A DNA stretch of 64,000 nt from Lophium mytilinum (Eukaryota > Ascomycota > Dothideomycetes > Mytilinidiales > Mytilinidiaceae). The DNA is taken from positions 1,185,520-1,249,519 of the forward strand of contig MU004193.1 in NCBI GenBank assembly GCA_010093605.1, written 5' to 3'. The position numbers and the translations under genes were made by a program. Positions 60,038 through 64,000 of the stretch are shown here, piece after piece (positions within the stretch are counted from its first letter, which is position 1; every line of letters starts with the position of its first letter). Under the pieces are notes generated by a model. It made no database searches and was not told the origin of the DNA. It worked only from the letters and a program-made list of their open reading frames with translations.

Positions 60038-61391
60038 AGGAATGCTGTTGAAGCCCTGATATGATGTGACACAACGGAAATCTGATGGTAATATGAGGAA
60101 TTGGAATTAGAGGGCACGGTACACCAAACGTTTGGTGGATTGAATCGTGTACATTATGAAATTGTTCTAATGAACGCTTGACCTATGATGTATTCGTTCA
60201 GAGCAGTGCATTAGGCCGTGGATGTTCCTTGAATCAAAAGTGCACTACAATGAAACTGGCATAAACAGCCGACGATCTTTGCGGCTGCCGTTTGTGAATG
60301 CACTGAACTTTCCAGAACATTAACCGACCCGAGCGAAGTCGGTTTGTCCACGCGTCTCTCACCCGCCAACGGTTCGGGCGCGATAGTGTCGTAGGGCTGG
60401 CTTCTAATTCGGGAGCTCAGTCTATGGGTCGAGGTGACGATCCGGTTCCGACGGCAGAGACCATGTGACGCTGCAGTGGGTCTGCGAGCAGGATGCCGTC
60501 TTCATCTTGGAAAGGTTCCAAGGTTTGGCGAGCATGAGATTTGGAGAAGAATGGGGGTAGAGAAGTTGAGTGCTTGGGGAAAGTTGGCTCATGTCTCTCC
60601 GTGGAGTGCGTGTGCAGATATTGCGTGCCTCGGAGTCATGAGACTTCACTGTGTCACTGTCGTCGCTGCGAGTACTTTCATGTGCCTATCTGCGACGTCT
60701 AATAGCAACGGCACGGCAATGGCCGAGAGCGATGATAAACGGCGGCGAGCGATCTGCAGAGCCTCAGCCCTTGATGCATGAGAATTGCATCAATCCCAAG
60801 AAAGCGACTCGGTGTGGTCTCGACGCGATGACACAGCTTCTGCGGCCAAGCCGAGAAGGGTTCCGGTCAAGCTGGGCGCGGTGCGCGATTGGGCCAGCGG
60901 CCTCAGGCTATCGCAGCGGAGTCCGGCAGTCTGGCTGGTAGTGAGTGGAGATGCGCTGGCCTTGCATGCGAGGCCACTCGTGGTGCAGAACCCGGCCGTC
61001 TCCCCGCAGATGCCAAGGTCACACTTCGCGACTGTCGGTGAACTGGCGGCCTGTGAAGCCCTTTTCAGCCCTGTGTCGTCTCAGCGCAGTCAGCGATTGG
61101 CTATGACTGGCCAAACTCACCGATGGCCCTCTGCATGCCCGTCCTCTGCGCCAAGCTGCCTAGGTGGGGAGTGTGATCAGGACAAGTATCGCAAGCTCGA
61201 GTTCGCGACTTAAAACAAGACGCCGCTTCCTCCTGCGCCGTATATCTGTCTGAACCACTCTTGACTACTATTTGATTGCGGCACTCCTCGCACTGCCTCT
61301 TGCTTCCTGATCCTCTCCACGCTCCCAAAAAGCAATCAGACCTCGCTGCCCCGCACTTCGGGATACCCCCACCAAACATTGTTTGGGATCG
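60038..61391. other. Gene-free 1.35-kb region
   Basis: Contains the glucanase 3' flank and probably the leader of the next gene. Open frames at 60,434-61,213 overlap one another in different frames and show no domain. Confidence 0.4.
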
Positions 61392-61940
61392 ATGCCTGTG
61401 CTGCCATCCACTGTTTCGAAACCACCTCCTCCAATTCAGACTCTGGCTACTTCCTCCAGCGAGTCCCGACTTCCAATGGCTCAAACACCTCCTGCTGAGC
61501 CCTCTCCGGCCTCATTCATGTCGCGCCGCAGCACTCAAGGCTCGACGTCGTCGACCACCTCCCCAGTCGAAGCCACCTTTTTCGAAACAATTGCCTCAAA
61601 AGTAAAGCGAGGCCGTTCTCGCAGCCGCTCCCGGCAAGGCGTACCCCGGAACCGGTCAAAATCGCCCTTACCACCCGACCATCTCTCATCGTCGTCTGCC
61701 CGCACCTCCACCTCCCCGCCAAGACCTCAGCAAACCCGTCACTTCTCAACCATCAGCCAAGACTCGACTCGATCAAGTAACGATGGCTCAAAGCGGTTTG
61801 ACCCAACTCCAACGCGGCGCGCTACAGCGAGCAGCGACCCATGGCGAGGACGTCACGCGAATTCGTGGCTCTTCAACGACTTCAGTGTCACGGACCACGC
61901 AAAAGACCTCTTCCACCGCGGCAAGATATCGCGCTCGTAA
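61392..61940 (+). CDS. Ser/Arg/Pro-rich hypothetical protein
   Basis: Single exon, 182 residues from the ATG at 61,392. Low-complexity N-terminal two thirds rich in Ser, Pro and Thr, with an Arg/Ser patch (GRSRSRSRQG) and a preceding FFETIASKVKRG helix. A more ordered C-terminus includes NSWLFNDFSVTDHAKDLFHR, the kind of short block that recurs in uncharacterised ascomycete proteins. No signal peptide or membrane helix. Possible phospho-regulated nuclear or cytoskeletal protein, but the function is unknown. Confidence 0.6.
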   Translation: MPVLPSTVSKPPPPIQTLATSSSESRLPMAQTPPAEPSPASFMSRRSTQGSTSSTTSPVEATFFETIASKVKRGRSRSRSRQGVPRNRSKSPLPPDHLSSSSARTSTSPPRPQQTRHFSTISQDSTRSSNDGSKRFDPTPTRRATASSDPWRGRHANSWLFNDFSVTDHAKDLFHRGKISRS

Positions 61941-62773
61941 AGCAGCTGAGCACTGGTGCTCGTTTGTCGTCTTGTACTAGATTGTTTGGCTGTGCTGGGA
62001 CGCTGCTAGATGCTTAATGCATGCTTCTCGATGAAGCGGAACGGGCCACGGATGCACACTTCTGTGGACAGAATGGTGTTTTCGGGCCAGGGCAGAGAGT
62101 CGAGCTGGCTCGAGTCAAATTGACTATCTCTGCAATAGATTGGACCTTATGTTTCTTTCGTTCTGACCATTCGGACGGCTGGTTGAAGTCGTGTGGTAGT
62201 TTGAGGATGATACTTTCTCTCTCTTGTTGGAAAAGTGGTATCTTTGAATGAACGGCCTGGATGCTTTCATCTACCATGATGTATACTAGTCTAGTCTGAT
62301 ACCCCCTGCGAGAAATGTTATATGTCTTAGAGAACAATCAATTGCCTCATCTGTGCGCGTTGCAACTTTCCCGTGTTTGACGGTGGTGACTTTTGAATGA
62401 TGATCTTACTATCGCGGGGAGGATAGGATCACGAGGAGCCGCATAGCCCTACGGCTTAAGGAGTGGGGGTGGGGTATTTCGAATTTTCGATGCCTGAATT
62501 GAAGGTTGTAGAAGGAGGAAAGACCATTTCAAGGCCGAGCTTCACGTTCCTCGAACACTCTTTCTTCGTTCGTCGTTTCCACCCTTGACACCTACAACAC
62601 CATCCATTCCGACTCCGACTGCCAGCTTTCGGAGTGCTCCCGCTGGAACACCTTCGTTACTCCGATCATCAGGCTCCACAACGGTACAAACAGTACATAA
62701 GGCCGAACAAACGCATCATGTCGAGCCCCACACATACCTACGCAACGTCCCTCATCTCCTACAACCACCCACC
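61941..62773. other. Intergenic region
   Basis: Probable 3' flank of the Ser/Arg-rich gene and promoter/leader of the oxidoreductase gene. No other signal. Confidence 0.45.
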
Positions 62774-64000
62774 ATGACAAACACAGGCTCTACGGACCAT
62801 GTCCGTTCAACTTTACCAACGCCAGTGTCCACAGCATCTTTTTGGCATAGCGAGCCCTCCGAGTTCCTTTTGGGACATAGATCGACCGATGGCCTCCCAG
62901 CGTCGGCAGACATTGTTATCGTAGGAAGCGGCATAACAGGATCATCCATCGCAAGATTTCTCGCAGAAGATGAACGGGCAAAGGGCAAGAGTATCGTTAT
63001 GTTAGAGGCGAGAGAGGCATGCTGGGGTGCTACTGGAAGGGTGAGTTTGCCGTACACTCTGTGTTAAACAAGATGAAGCATGAGCAACCACTTTGGCCAA
63101 TACATGGAACACTTGCTGATTTGCGACAACGTATCACAGAACGGAGGCCATTGCCAGCCACTCCTTTTCGACCGCGGCCCCGATGTCGCCGCCTTCGAGC
63201 TCAAAAACGTTCACGCCGTTCAATCCTACATCGAAGCTCACAATATCTCATGTGAATGGCGCAGCGTATCTGGATGCCGTACATTTTGGAAAGAAGACCT
63301 GATCCAAGAAGCCGAAGACGCAATCAAAGAGCTCAGATCAGCAGCCCCAGACATCGGTAAAATGGTCACAATAATCAAAGACGCCGCCGAACTTGCCAAA
63401 CACCGCGTGCACCCCTCCTGCACCGGCGCAACCATCAGCGAAGGCGCTGCAAGCCTCTGGCCCTATAAATACGTCACCTTCATCCTCGAGAAACTCGTGA
63501 AAGCAGGCATCTTGAACCTCCAAACCACCACCCCCGTCACCTCCATCACCTCCACCCCTTCCACCTTCGCATCAAACAACAACCCCCCAAAGCCCCTATA
63601 CACCCTGCACACCCCCCGCGGTCCTATCTCTACAACTACCCTCCTCCTGGCCACGAATGGCTACACCTCCGCCCTCCTCCCCTCCTTCGCCGACCTCATC
63701 GTCCCCGTCCGCGGCACCATGTCCGCGCTCCTCCCCCCGCCCGCCGCCTCCCTCCTCCCAAACTCCTACGGCATGGTCGGCGCCCTCGACCAGCCCAAGA
63801 CCGCCGACGACTACCTCATCCAGCGGCCCTTCGCCGGCGTCCCGAACCCCGCCGGCCACTACATGTTCGGCGGCGGGCGGGGTGCTAGTTCGCTGCCTTG
63901 CATCGGCGTCAGCGACGACTCGGTTCTCGATACCGGCGCTGCTGCGTACCTCCGCACTGCACTACCCCGCATCCTGGATCTTGGGCTGGGTAGTAAGCCT
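62774..64000 (+). CDS. FAD-dependent oxidoreductase (DAO family), 3' end outside window
   Basis: Exon 1 62,774-63,040 and exon 2 from 63,140 to the window edge; 376 residues seen, frame open at base 64,000. The intron is 99 nt (donor GTGAGT, acceptor CACAG) and joins GATGR to NGGHCQP, a block typical of the PF01266 (DAO) enzymes near gamma-glutamylputrescine oxidase and related amine/amino-acid oxidoreductases. The Rossmann FAD motif is ADIVIVGSGITGSSIARFL at about residues 44-62, and an Ala-rich strand with LLLATNGYTSALLP marks the second FAD contact. Substrate cannot be told from sequence. The start follows an upstream frame without ATG; a 43-residue extension precedes the FAD fold. Confidence 0.88.

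Noticed and set aside
60434-61213. Three overlapping plus-strand frames between the glucanase and the Ser/Arg-rich gene
   Set aside because: Different frames overlap over the same bases without conserved motifs or splice-joined continuity.
1-64000. CRISPR arrays, rRNA genes, complete tRNA genes
   Set aside because: None seen on either strand by eye; a tRNAscan run would settle tRNAs, and only a decayed tRNA-like stretch near 57.76 kb was noted.

Overview
The window is a piece of a filamentous ascomycete genome (Pezizomycotina; the gene set would suit a Dothideomycete, but that is inferred). The evidence is short GT-AG introns of about 47-99 nt, fungal families (Cti6-like PHD protein, RfeG-like protein, UstYa/DUF3328 protein, CDH-type cytochrome fused to b561, GH17 glucanase), and long TA-rich tracts almost free of CpA and TpG, which is the footprint of repeat-induced point mutation (RIP).

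Layout. 1-16 kb is gene-bearing sequence of ordinary composition: the 3' part of a catalase, a five-exon PHD-finger gene, a MOSC-domain gene, a five-exon RfeG-like gene, a GST-fold gene, DNA polymerase eta and a small Cys-containing protein. 16-18 kb has no gene I can support. 18,096-19,807 is a complete Tc1/mariner-type transposon with 27-bp terminal inverted repeats (TIRs) and TA duplications; its body is RIP-mutated and its ends are intact. 20.4-27.1 kb is an accessory gene island: a four-helix membrane protein, a DOMON-cytochrome b561 protein, a UstYa-like oxidase, and, divergent from the oxidase, a short secreted precursor with repeated Gly-Gly-X-Trp-Lys-Arg units.

28.05-58.64 kb is a 30-kb RIP island. 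A pogo/CENP-B-like transposase has its N-terminal part at 28.3-29.45 kb and its C-terminal part at 56.1-57.05 kb, on the same strand. Between them sits a 26.65-kb insertion bounded by a 19-bp imperfect inverted repeat. It holds several RIP-killed reading frames, the best of which is a roughly 1,500-codon SNF2/helicase-like ATPase at 44.95-49.6 kb. I cannot place this large element in a named family. To its right is a nested palindromic repeat block with tRNA-like pol III boxes. 58.6-64 kb returns to normal composition with a GH17 glucanase, a Ser/Arg-rich protein and the 5' part of an FAD-dependent oxidoreductase.

Two items deserve most attention. One is the Kex2-repeat precursor plus UstYa pair, which looks like a minimal dikaritin-type RiPP (ribosomally made, modified peptide) locus. 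The other is the 26.65-kb TIR-bounded element carrying a helicase-like ATPase. All exon structures were worked out by eye from splice signals and reading-frame continuity; no alignment or database search was run.
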